Positions 9,793-19,804 of a stretch of 43,821 bases of DNA are shown piece after piece. The stretch is from Nemertoderma westbladi (lineage: Eukaryota > Xenacoelomorpha > Nemertodermatida > Nemertodermatidae). The translations under genes and the position numbers were made by a program. Each line of letters begins with the position of its first letter. The stretch's first letter is position 1. The notes beneath the pieces are model-generated. The model had not been told where the DNA came from. It saw nothing but the letters and a program-made list of their open reading frames with translations, and made no database searches. The DNA is taken from the NCBI GenBank assembly GCA_032718475.1, contig JAUCBJ010004588.1:1-43821 (forward strand). The letters run 5' to 3'.

Positions 9793-10273
9793 TGTGTGTC
9801 GTGTTTACGTATCATATTGGAAAGAGTACGGGTGTATGTATTATCGCAAACAACAGCGGACCTAGTACCGAACCCTGTGGAAGACCATAACATAGATCCA
9901 TTGGTTTTAGAGTCGGTTGTATTGATACGAACCTGTTGTGTGCTGTTAGATAAATAGGATTCAAAACAACCTAAAGCTGTTCCATCGACCCCCTTCGACA
10001 TGTTCTAGCATTTCTAGTAGCTCACAATGATTAACAGTGTCAAAGGCTGCACTTCGATTTAATAAAATGAGAACGACAGCTGATCCAGAATCAATGTACG
10101 TACGGAGCATTTCATCATTGACCTTGAGTAATAGCTTTTCAGTACCGTGAAGGAGTCTATAAGAACTCTGTAGTCGTTCAAATATCTTGTTTATGCTCAT
10201 ATATTTCATCAGATGGTTCGCAACAGCCCTCTCGAAAGTTTTTTCGTTCTAAAGTTCTAAAATCATTCTAAAG
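9783..10273 (-). pseudogene. L2/CR1-like non-LTR reverse transcriptase fragment
   Basis: The - strand reads FERAVANHLMKYMSINKIFE, SSYRLLHGTEKLLLKV and LLNRSAAFDTVNH (RT motif A region). After a frameshift it reads LGCFESYLSNSTQQV and then, in the neighbouring frame, the YGLPQGSVLG motif B region. It is truncated before the catalytic DD motif. This order is that of L2/CR1-type elements. The upstream side is cut at 10273 by the RTE insertion, and the first residues of the block recur at 12764-12833 on the far side of it. This is a dead relic that serves as the landing site of the RTE copy. Confidence 0.8.
10204..10273. repeat. 70-bp direct repeat flanking the RTE copy, left
   Basis: Identical except for one base to 12764-12833. 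It consists of L2-like RT sequence (tttcatcagatggttcgc...). It behaves as a very long target duplication, or as part of the junction rearrangement described for 12297-12803. Confidence 0.9.
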
Positions 10274-12425
10274 TTATTACTAGGATCGGCATGCTGCATT
10301 GCAGCTGCATTTTTAAGAATGCTGTGCCGGCTTATCGACAAAATTGCACCGCCACAACTACCTATCACCCATGACATTTGCTAGATCATCTGCATCTACA
10401 AGGCCAATGTCCTTTAAGATGCGTCTCAAGAAAGTCATGGGCTGTCCACCATGCTTATTCACTCCATGAGGCTGCCAAAGTACAAGATTATGCACTGGCT
10501 GGTCCTCACGGCGAAAGCAATGTCCTGCAAAGCGGAGGCGATTTTTTTTCTAGTGTCGAGCTTGGGGGAACCAATGAGACACCTCCAATGTTATATAGTA
10601 TCTGGTTGGAGTTGTGTGCATTGTACTTGAAACAATGAACCCGGCGTAGCATTCTTGTGAATGTGCCATTCAGAGATTTGGTTTCCTCAGCAGTTAGAGC
10701 CCAGCAAGGACTCCCATAGAGGAGTACTGGAACTACTGCTGCTCTAAATAATCGGACCTTAAGTTTCCGATTAATTCTTGTTGACTTCCAAATCCTGGAA
10801 AGCCTATTCAAGGCTGCCCATGCCTTTCCCTTACGTATTCGAAGGTCCTCACCTGACTTCCGGATCCATGATCCCAGGCAACAGAAGTCATCCACATGCT
10901 CAAGCATACCATCTTTTGAGCGTATGCTCATCCGATCAGAGACTTGCTGAGGACTTTCACAGTTAACTGTCAAAATTTTGGTCTTTCTGGAGTTAATAAA
11001 AAGACCAACACTAGAAGCAGCATGTTCTAATGAGCTGAAGAGCCGTTGAGCTCCCTCTAGTGTTTCTGAGAGTACTCCTAAGTCATCAGCAAAGTCTAGA
11101 TCAGTTAGGTACTTGGCAGTATTTCCTCGACTTCTGGAGCCCGTAGGTGGAGTTATCATCACCCCATCATCATTATGATGATCTAAGGACATGCATAGAA
11201 CATAGTCAACAACAATTATGAACAAGATTGGTGCAAGTGTGTCTCCCTGGAGGACGCCCCATAACACTTCAAATGGTTCTGTGTCACCGTCAACAGTAGA
11301 CACAAATGTTGTCGAACCATCGTATACTGATCTGATTGCTGCAATAATTTCATCCGGAATCCCATAATGAAAGTATGCTGAACATACGTGAGCGAGAAAC
11401 TGAATCAAAGGCCTTGAAGAATGCCAGAGAAACAGCCAAATGCCTGTTTTTCTTTTTTGATAACTCTTCAATTATCCTTCTAAGTGCCAAAATGGGCTCC
11501 ATGGTCCCACGACCTTTACGGAACCCATTCTGATTTCCACGGATTCTCTCAATGGGATCCCTGATGCGATTTAATAGAATTCTATTGTATAGCTTTGCAG
11601 CAATCGAGATCAATGAGATTCCCCGAAAAGAACCATAGAGTGTTAGGTTGCCCTTCTTGGGAACTGGCACCAACTTATTTGTTTTCATTTCTTGTGGGAC
11701 TCTTGTTGTTCGGTACATGTCTACTATGATGGGATAGATGAGCTTTAAACACTCAGGTATTTTAAAGACCTCAGGGGGAACACCATCCACTCCACTGGCA
11801 CGATTGGTCTTAATGCTCTTTGCAGCAGCCTTCACTTCTGCAAAGGAGATATCACCAATGGGAATATCTGGGAGTACAGACTCAGACACTTTTACTTCTA
11901 TAAAGTTATCAGGCAATACCCTGTCATTATTGAGGAGCTTTTCAAAGTGGGCCTTCCAACCATTGAGGCGATCGGCTGGTGATTCAGCCTTAACCTTGGT
12001 GGTTGGTTGGCTTTTTCGACCAGCAAGCAAGTTGATCGATCTCCATGCCTAGGATGATTGCCTGCTGTCGTCAGCATCATTGATTGCATCAACCTGTTGG
12101 TTTATTAGCTCCTGAAGATTAACAGAGTACTGCTTGTTCAGGGACCTAGATGCAGCCTTAACTGCATTCTTGGCCAAGGTAGTCTGTTTGAGTCGGGACT
12201 CTTTCTGTGCCTTAAGGAGGTCATTTCGGCACTTCTGAATTTTGTTGTCAGTCCAAGGGGCCCTTTTCCTGTTTCGAGGGTATACAGGAACTGTTTCTGC
12301 AGCTGCTAACTTAACTGCTTCTGTGAAGGCAGTATAGCCCTCACAGTGATCTGCCGCCTCAGAGGCAAGAACCTCATACCTGTTGCTCAGCTGTAGTGTG
12401 AAGCTGGATCTCACACTCAGATCAC
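10274..12425 (-). mobile_element. RTE-type non-LTR element, family B, 5'-truncated copy
   Basis: Reading the - strand from 12425, the copy starts inside the linker after the endonuclease (SLRSSFTLQLSNRYEVL). It passes an Asn/Lys-rich linker and then the RT motifs LVPVPKKGNLT, FRGISLISIAAKLYNRILLN, NQNGFRKGRGT, FFKAFDSVS, GVLQGDTLAP and DLDFADD, and then the thumb and C-terminal part (LLYGSPCWALT). It ends with FVDKPAQHS and a stop at about 10313. At least three frameshifts break it (near 12040, 11400 and 10520). The 3' end after the stop is about 40 bases with a TAGTAATAA tail. The endonuclease is missing, as expected from incomplete target-primed reverse transcription. It matches the copies at 18586-19804 and 25054-28287. 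Confidence 0.9.
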
Positions 12426-12803
12426 TTTCATCAGATGGTTCGCAACAGCCCTCTCGAAACTTAAGCTGCAGCTACTAACCTAACTGCTTCTGTGAAGGCA
12501 GTATAGCCCTCACAGTGATCTGCCGCCTCAGAGGCAAGAACCTCATACCTGTTGCTCAGCTGTAGTGTGAAGCTGGATCTCACACTCAGATCACTTTCAT
12601 CAGATGGTTCGCAACAGCCCTCTCGAAACTTAAGCTGCAGCTGCTAACTTAACTGCTTCTGTGAAGGCAGTATAGCCCTCACAGTGATCTGCCGCCTCAG
12701 AGGCAAGAACATCATACCTGTTTCTCAGCTGTAGTGTGAAGTTGGATCTCACACTCAGATCACTTTCATCAGATGGTTCGCAACAGCCCTCTTGAAAGTT
12801 TTT
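12297..12803. repeat. 169-bp tandem triplication of an RTE/L2 junction
   Basis: Units start at 12297, 12466 and 12635 with an exact 169-bp spacing. Each holds about 129 bp of RTE sequence (the - strand frame for LRSSFTLQ...AAAE) and about 40 bp of L2-like RT sequence (tttcatcagatggttcgc...). The two inner L2 pieces end in gaaacttaag, whereas the outer one runs on into the continuous L2 fragment. The unit therefore contains the insertion junction itself. Confidence 0.9.
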
Positions 12804-12833
12804 TCGTTCTAAAGTTCTAAAATCATTCTAAAG
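12764..12833. repeat. 70-bp direct repeat flanking the RTE copy, right
   Basis: Matches 10204-10273 with a single C/T difference. It marks the resumption of the L2-like host sequence after the RTE insertion. Confidence 0.9.
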
Positions 12834-13014
12834 GGGAGACACTGCAGTCCCAGTTTTTTACTGGTCTACAGCTTTGTACTGTAAGTAGTGTAAGTGTGAT
12901 AAAAGAAGCTGTACATCAAACTGTGAAATTTTAATGTATGGCCTATGGCTATGGGTCTTTGCTTTACCTTACCGTCTATACCATTCTATATTCTGCAATC
13001 GATATTAACATAAA
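12834..13014. other. Unassigned spacer
   Basis: No coding signal is seen. It separates the L2-like relic from the BEL/Pao gag relic. Confidence 0.4.
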
Positions 13015-13148
13015 CATGGCAGAAAGTAACTCTTTAAACTTTGATCAAAATTTGATCAAATATTGAAATGTACAAGGCTTATAATTTACCTACCGGTACC
13101 AATGGCAAGTCAACTGGAAATCTTATTGACACAGATACCAGTACTTTC
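13015..13148 (+). pseudogene. BEL/Pao-type gag relic, left part
   Basis: This short stretch precedes the RTE insertion, and its sequence resumes at 16217. Open frames include MAESNSLNF, followed by a stop, and MYKAYNLPTGTNGKSTGN. The assignment depends on the right part, where gag blocks are recognisable. By itself this fragment would not be identifiable. Confidence 0.45.
13136..13148. repeat. 13-bp target site duplication, left
   Basis: taccagtactttc is repeated exactly at 16204-16216. It brackets the RTE element and fixes its ends at 13149 and 16203. Confidence 0.9.
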
Positions 13149-16100
13149 TTAGTATGAGAACCCTCCAGGAGAAATACCGGCTCAGTCGTCGCCCGGGTCA
13201 ACAAGGACCGTGTCCCTCAGTGGTACACCAGGCTGGGGTCGATAAATTGGCTACTGGAACAGAAGACAGAGAAGAAAGAAAAACCAACCTGTTGAAATGT
13301 AAAAAGACACTAAAGATTGCTACAATGAACACACGCACGCTGAAAGCACAGAGCAAACAGGGTGACATGGTCGCTCTGGCAATGGAATATAACATCGACA
13401 TCATCTGCATCCAAGAACATAGGATTTGTCATGAAGACACTGCCATGAAGTACAATGACATTGGAAATGGATGGACGTTAATAACAAGCTCAGCAGTAAG
13501 AAACTCGGCCAATGCATCAATTGGTGGAGTAGGAATTCTGCTAGGCCCATTTGCACTTAAGACCCTAAACAACATCGAATCTATAAATTCCAGGGTTATG
13601 ATCGCAACATTTGATGGGAATCCCAAGACAACAGTTATATGTTGCTACAGTCCAACCAATGCATCAGAGCCAGAACAAGCAGAACTGACGAACAGAATGA
13701 AGAACTGCCTGGACTTATTAAGGACATCCCAAAACACAATGTTAAAGTCATTGCTGGTGACCTGAATGCGCAAATTGGCCCAGAAGACATCAAGGGTTAC
13801 ACCTATAACACCAGTTCTAACAGAAATGGGTACTTACTTTTAGACCTAATGGAAGAATGTGAATTGATACCAACAAACAACACATTCGAAAAGAGTAAGG
13901 GAAAGCTATGGACCTTTCAATACCCTAATGTAACCAAAGCACAACTGGATTATATCCTTATAAACAAAAAGTGGAGAAATAGGATGATCAACTGCGAGGC
14001 ATACAGCTCGTTCAACCTAATTGGTTCGGACCACAGAATTGTGACTGCAGAGATCAGACTCAGTTTGAGAGCCAGCAAACCCAGGACAAGCAAGCAAATC
14101 AACTATGACTGGGAGAAACTCAGAACTGACAATGCTGTAAAGGATGCTTATACAGTAGAAGTTCAAAACCGCTTTGAAGCACTTCAGTCAATGGATGAAG
14201 ACCAATCCACCGATTCAATATACCAGAATATAATAACAGCCCACAAGGAATCAGCTAAGAGGCATATCCCCCAGAAACCTAAACGAAAACAGTATGTGCC
14301 ATGGCAAAACTCTGAGGTTACTTGTAAGAGAGAAGATCTTAAGATAGCCTACAAAGTTAAAACCGAACAACCAACAACCGAAAACATTAACAAGGTTGAG
14401 AAAGCTAAGGACAATCTTAAATTGGCCTACAGCATCAGCCAGGAAAAGTACATACAGGATAAAACTGAAGCAATTACAACTGCTCACATACAGCAACAAT
14501 CAAGACTTACCTGGCAAACTGTAAATGAGGTATCTGGTCGAAAAAGTTGTGCAAAGGGGCACCTCAAAGCCGATAGTCCTGAAGAACATGTTGGGAAGTG
14601 GAAAAATCACTTCAGCAACTTGCTTGGGCAGCCACCAAACATCGAGGTCAGCCCTACAAGGAAAATATATGACAAGACACTACCTATAGAAACAGGGGAC
14701 TTCACACCTACCGAACTCCAAAGAAGCATTAAAAGCATGTCCAATAATAAAGTGAGTGGATTAGATGAAATCCCAGCGGAGGTATGGAAAACCGGAGTGC
14801 TTAATAGACCATTATTGAATGTTTGCAACCGGATGTTAAAAGGGGAAAAGCCACCACCAATTTGGACTAAAGGTCAACTAAAGCCTCTCCCCAAGAAAGG
14901 AGACCTCGGCATACCAACAAACTATCGTGGGATCTGTCTGCTTGTGGTAGCTGCCAAAATATACAATAAAATGATTCTATATAGGATTAGGCCTCACATA
15001 GAGAAACTACTGCGTAAGAGCCAAAACGGATTTCGACCAAGTAGATCAACAATAGCTCAGATACTTGCACTACGGAGACTGATTGAAGGAATTAAGTCAA
15101 AGAATCTCCCAGCAGTCATGACTTTTGTGGACTCCAAGAAGGCATTCGACTCCATCCATAGAGGTAAAATGCTTGAAATCCTAAGAGCTTATGCAATACC
15201 AGAAGTAATTATTGCTGGCATTGGATTGTTATATTGTGACACAGAAGCGCAGGTACTCTCACCAGATGGTGAAACTGAGTTTTTCTCAATCCTGGCTGGC
15301 GTACTTCAAGGTGACACATTAGCACCATTACTATTTGTAATTGTGCTGGATTACGCAATGAGGACGGCCACAAAGGGTGAAGATCTGGGATTCACACTTC
15401 AAGAACGCAGAAGTAGTAGATATCCGGCAACTACAGTCACAGACACCGACTTTGCGGATGACATCGCCCTGCTCTCTAATACGCTAGCAGATGCACAGCT
15501 TCTACTAAATAAAGTGGAGAGGGCTGCTAAGGAGGTTGGATTGCATATAAATGCTACCAAGACCGAATTCATGACCTTTAATGTTGATGGAAACTTGACA
15601 ACCATTGATAATAATCAACTAAGGAAGGTCGATGACTTCCACTACCTTGGATCATGGATAGAGAGTAGCAAAAAGGACATAGAAGTTAGGAAAGCAAAGG
15701 CTTGGGTAGCTCTATCAAAAATGGATACCATCTGGAAATCAGATCTCTCCAGGCACCTGAAGACTAAGTTCTTTCGAACCACAGTGGAAAGTGTATTTTT
15801 ATACGGGGGTGAGACCTGGACACTGACTAAATCACTTGAACAACGAATTGATGGTTGCTACACAAGACTACTAAGGGCAGCCCTAAACATCAGCTGGAGA
15901 CAACACATGACAAACGCCGAGCTTTATGGTACAATACCACCGGTATCAACCACCCTCCGTGAACGCAGATTAAGATTCAGTGGGCACTTCTGGCGAAGTA
16001 AAGACGAGGTCATACCAGATCTACTTCTCTGGCAACCAACTCATGGAAAGCGTAGTCGTGGACGACCTGCCATAACATATATAGATCAACTTGAAAGGGA

Positions 16101-16203
16101 TACTGAACTTGGGAGAAACGAAATTGCGACAACTATGGAGAATCGGGAAGCCTGGAAGGATCTCATCTCCACTGTCCGAGTTCGCTCGACCTAGTAGTAG
16201 TAG
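13149..16203 (+). mobile_element. RTE-type non-LTR retrotransposon, family A, near full length
   Basis: The 3055-bp element is bounded by exact 13-bp target duplications. The first ATG lies 5 bases from its 5' end, and the ORF stop codon is the first unit of the 3' tail, (TAG)4 at 16192-16203. A compact 3-kb body, a tiny 5' UTR, almost no 3' UTR and a microsatellite tail are typical of the RTE clade. It is inserted inside a BEL/Pao gag relic. Its coding region is intact apart from one frameshift, so it is the youngest non-LTR insertion in the window. It is clearly distinct from family B at protein level. Confidence 0.93.
13154..16194 (+). pseudogene. RTE endonuclease-reverse transcriptase, one frameshift
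   Basis: The first frame (13154-13765) gives the start of an APE-type endonuclease: IATMNTRT, ICIQEHR and CCYSPTN. The frame then shifts at about 13680-13715, and the second frame gives GDLNAQIG, LDYILINKKWR and SDHRIV, completing the catalytic set. A basic linker and the RT follow, with LPKKGDLG, YRGICLLVVAAKIYNKM, NGFRPSRST, FVDSKKAFDS (motif A), GVLQGDTLAP (motif B) and TDFADD (motif C, 15448-15462). The C-terminal part reads LYGGETWTLT and ends with the stop at 16192-16194. All catalytic residues I can check are present. One indel in the endonuclease is the only visible lesion. No functional restored sequence is implied here. Confidence 0.9.
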
Positions 16204-16216
16204 TACCAGTACTTTC
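16204..16216. repeat. 13-bp target site duplication, right
   Basis: Exact copy of 13136-13148, directly after the (TAG)4 tail. Confidence 0.9.
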
Positions 16217-16795
16217 AACAAGAATCCACCACTGCTGATATAGACCCATTACTGCTGGCTCGTACCCGGATTCGGAATTGGGAAACACGGCTTGTTAACG
16301 ACTTGTCTCTCCTATACCAAGGTGAGGATAGTACAGAACCGGACAATCTCACCTACTCAATTAAACTCATAGAAGATGTCACATGGATCTAAACAATACT
16401 ACAAGCAAACTACCCTTCCATGGTATTTCTGATGATGGTTCCTATGAGCGCAGAATTAATGAAATGGTATTCAATTCAAACTGTTTACCATGCCGTTTCG
16501 AATGAAGCATGGATGATAATTTCTCCAATAGTTTTACTTGTAAATCATCCACTAACAATGATGCAATATCCAGTTTACCCAAAAAAATAAATATTCCGAA
16601 ATTCAGTGGTGATTTCCTATACGGCATCCATTCTGGGACCAATTCAATGCCTTAGTGCATGAAAGTAATCTACCTGACATTAAAAAATTTGTTTACCTCT
16701 GTAATGCATTAGTTGGTGATGCTAGGAATGCTTTAACAGGCATGTCCGCATCCTCAGTGAACTACAAGGCTGCCCTGCCATCATTTTATTAAGGG
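16217..16795 (+). pseudogene. BEL/Pao-type gag relic, right part
   Basis: One frame reads LLARTRIRNWETRLVNDL and ends at a stop near 16390. Farther on, after shifts, come NIPKFSGDF, WDQFNALVHESNLPDIKK and VYLCNALVGDARNALTG, and then SASSVNYKAAL. The series 'PKFSGD...W..F......H......K..YL...L.G.A...L.G......Y..A' is the gag block shared by BEL/Pao elements. There are several frameshifts and a stop, with no protease or pol part, so it is an old fragment. It was already present when the RTE element inserted. Confidence 0.75.
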
Positions 16796-17087
16796 GTAGT
16801 CGAATTTGGGCCAAAAAATTGAAATTTTTAAGTAAATTATCCCATTTGAATCAGAATGTAATCGTGATTCTAAATCTAAAAACAGTTTTTCCATATATTG
16901 TTTCGTTCATGAGGTATCATGTTTGAAGTATGGGTATTCTCTAATGTTGCGACATAAATATAAATATAAATCATTAAATCGTATTTTCCCATGAATGATT
17001 TTTTGCAATGAGCATGTCTTAAAAAAGTTTCACACCCTTCATTCATCACACTTCATCTACACCCTTTTATCGTACAGGGCTCATTTT
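16796..17087. other. AT-rich non-coding stretch
   Basis: No gene or element is visible between the gag relic and the inverted repeat. Confidence 0.4.
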
Positions 17088-17275
17088 AAAGGGAATTTTC
17101 AGGAGAACAAATGTTAGTATAAGTCAAAGCCAATGCTATATGCAATGAAGGGCATTTAAATGGTAAGCATTCGCAAATTCTGGAGTTATTATATTTCATT
17201 GCAGTCAATTACTGAGTTATTTTTAAAGTCCCTCTGTAAAATATACTAACATTTGTTCTCCTGAAAATTCCCTTT
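17088..17275. repeat. Perfect 34-bp inverted repeat with 120-bp loop
   Basis: 17088-17121 (aaagggaattttcaggag...) is the exact reverse complement of 17242-17275. The loop of 120 bp is AT-rich and non-coding. It could be a small foldback element or a non-autonomous DNA element. No target duplication was recognised outside the arms. Confidence 0.9.
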
Positions 17276-17559
17276 TTTTGCTGAATTCAAAAATAACCTC
17301 TAAAATATCTTAAAGTTGATACAAGTTTGATTTCCTTGGCAATATTTTACTTCATCATTTTTCTTTGATTGAACATTGAATCTTTCGATTTAGAATACGT
17401 GCAGTATACTCTATATAAGATATAACTTTTATTCAAATTCAAATCCACAACAACAACTGGAACATTTACAGTAAGTGAAATATCAATAAAAACCACCAGC
17501 TGAAATATCTTGTCGCCCAGCAACCATAAAAACATAAACAAACATTGTCCAGATACATG
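17276..17559. other. AT-rich non-coding stretch
   Basis: Nothing recognisable is seen before the composition changes to the GC-richer relic at about 17560. Confidence 0.4.
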
Positions 17560-18480
17560 CGTCCAGATAAGGCAGCCTCCCGCAGTACCAGTACAGATTA
17601 CAGCGGTGAGGGCATTCCTGCACTGTCCTCAAACCCTAGACCGCTTCACCATTTAGTGCGGGATCCGCGCAAGCAGTGGGAGGTCCCATGGACAACTGCA
17701 AACAGCACCCTGGATCGAACCCAACCCATAATGGAGGAGTAAGGCTTGCCTAGCAAGTGGTACAGTCTGTCTGCGATTATCCACAGCAGTCTGTTCTCCT
17801 GCGGGGCCAACACACCGTCGCAGGAAACCACGAAAGACGAGAAATCACCCATGAGCTGTTACTGCAGTGGAATATAACAGCTTCTTCTCTTCTTGCATAG
17901 ACATGGTGGGGCGATTTACATATGACTCGGCGTCAAGGTTGGTTGAACGGATATCAAACAATGCCTGAGTCTGTACATTAATTGTGCCCCTTATTCCCAC
18001 ATCACACCACAACCCGCAACATTTCCACCCCCCAGCTGCTCGCGCACCATTGGTTCCAGGGTAACATTGCGTGGCCCAAGTGCGACTTGCCAACCTTGCA
18101 AGGTTGCCAACTGTGTCTCGCAACTCGTGATGCTGGATGACAAAGCTGCCCTTCTTACAGTTCAACCCGTGGTTCAGGTCGAACACGGCCACGCACCCAT
18201 CACAATGGCTGGGCACCCCCATGAGGGGTCTACTGTACCGCACAGCTAGACCATCGCGGAATTGTTGTTAGAGAGGTCATAATGGAGTGCCTTTTCAGGC
18301 TCATCGTATAGTCCGTTGACATGTGTCTGTCATGTTCTCCGAGGTCTCCTCGATGGTCTCCACCTCTTTGGCCTTCTGCTCTTCTTGCTCCACCTTTTGG
18401 TCCACCACCAGGCAATCCCTGTGGGCCTCCATATCGAACCCGACCTCACCCATCATCGCCCTCCCAAGGAACTCTTTATA
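17560..18480 (-). pseudogene. Relic of a retrotransposon RT C-terminal region with zinc-binding motif
   Basis: On the - strand one frame reads VPSHCDGCVAVFDLNHGLNC (a CX2CX7HX3C zinc-type cluster) and KKGSFVIQHHELRDTVGNL. It continues with a region containing VGIRGTINVQTQALFDIR and ESYVNRPTMSMQEEKKLLYS. After a frameshift near 17850, FVVSCDGVLAPQE and GWVRSRVLFAVV follow, ending near CLRGSRTKW. I recognise this order as a C-terminal segment that follows RT domains in retrotransposon proteins common in marine invertebrates. The 'G.....FDIR' part may be a restriction-like nuclease remnant, which is inference. An upstream Glu/Lys-rich part (VEQEEQKAKEVETIEE) lies at about 18400. Several shifts and stops make it non-functional. 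Its GC content is higher than its surroundings. Confidence 0.6.
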
Positions 18481-18585
18481 GGTATAGATATAGTAACAGT
18501 ATAATAAATTAGGAAGGAATGAATAAATTTAGTTGTATTTCCCGTTTTTAACCTGACTTGTTTGTAAATAAATTATATACCGCAA
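18481..18585. other. Short AT-rich spacer
   Basis: Between the - strand RT relic and the + strand RTE copy. No features are seen. Confidence 0.4.
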
Positions 18586-19804
18586 GTCTATAAGGCGCAG
18601 AAAGAGTCCCGACTCAAACAGACTACAGCAGCCAAGAATGCAGTTAAGGCTGCATCTAGGTCCCTGAACAGGCAGTACTCTGTTAATCTACAGGAGCTAA
18701 TAAACCAACAGGTTGATGCCATCAATGATGCTGACAACAGCAGGCAATAATCCCAGGCATGGAAATCGATCAACTTGCTTACTGGGTGGAAAATCCAACC
18801 AACCACCAACGTTAAGGCAGAATCACCAGCCGATCGCCTCAATGGTTGGAAGGCCCACTTTGAAAAGCTCCTCAATAATGACAGGGTATTGCCTGATAAC
18901 TTTATATAAATAAGTGTCTTAGTCTGTACTCCCAGATATTCCCATTGGCGATATCTCCTTTGCAGAAGTGAAGGCTGATGCAAAGAGCATTAAGACCAAT
19001 CATGCCAGTGGAGTAGATGGTGTTCCCCCTGAGGTCTTTAAAATAGCTGAGTGTTTAAAGCTCATCTATCCCATCATAGTAGACATGCACAGAACAACAA
19101 GAGTCCCACAAGAAATGAAAACAAATAAGTTGGTGCCAGTTCCCAAGACAAGCAACCTAACACTATGGTTCTTTTCGGGGAGTCTCATTGATCTCAATTG
19201 CTGCAAAGCTATACAATAGAATTCTATTAAATTGCATCAGGGGTCCCATTGAGAGACTGCTCATTGGAAATCAGAATGGGTTCTGTAAAGTTCGTGGGAC
19301 CATGGAGCCCATTTTGGCACTTAGAAGGATAATTGAAGAGTTATCAAAAAAGAAAGACAGGCATCTATCTGGCTGTTATCTTTGTTGACTTCTTCAAGGC
19401 CTTTGATTCAGTCTCTCGCTCACGTATGTTCAGCATACTTTCATTATATGGGATTCCTGATGAAATTATTGCAGCAATCAGATCAGTATACGATGGTTTG
19501 GCAACATTTGTGTCTACTGTTGATGGTGACACAGAACCATTTGAAGTATTATGGGGAATCCTCCAAGGAGACACACTTGCACCATTCTTGTTCATAATTG
19601 TGGTTGACTATGTTCTACGCATGTCCTTAGATCATCATAATCATCACTTTCTTGAGACGCATCTTAAAGGACACTGGCCTTGAAGATGTGGATGAACTAG
19701 CAAATGTCATGGGTGATAGGGAGTTGTGGCGGCGCCATTTTGTCGACAAGCCGGCACAGCATTCTCAAAAATGCAGCTGCAATGCAGCATGCTGATCCTA
19801 GTAG
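18586..19804 (+). mobile_element. RTE-type element, family B, truncated copy with internal deletion
   Basis: The copy begins in the linker (AQKESRLKQTT) and follows the same order as 12425-10274: VNLQELINQQVDAIND, SGVDGVPPEVFKI, ISIAAKLYNRILLN, FVDFFKAFDSVS and GILQGDTLAP. At about 19645 it jumps directly from DYVLRMSLDHH to LETHLKGH, near the C-terminus. This loses about 750 bp that would carry the FADD active site. Stops and frameshifts occur near 18750, 18906 and 19200. It ends with the family 3' end (gcagcatgctgatcctagtag). It is dead and older than family A. Confidence 0.9.

Noticed and set aside
11738-12052. + strand ORF opposite the RTE copy
   Set aside because: It is the antisense shadow of the family B linker. 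The same shadow appears opposite the other family B copies (26839-27318 on -).
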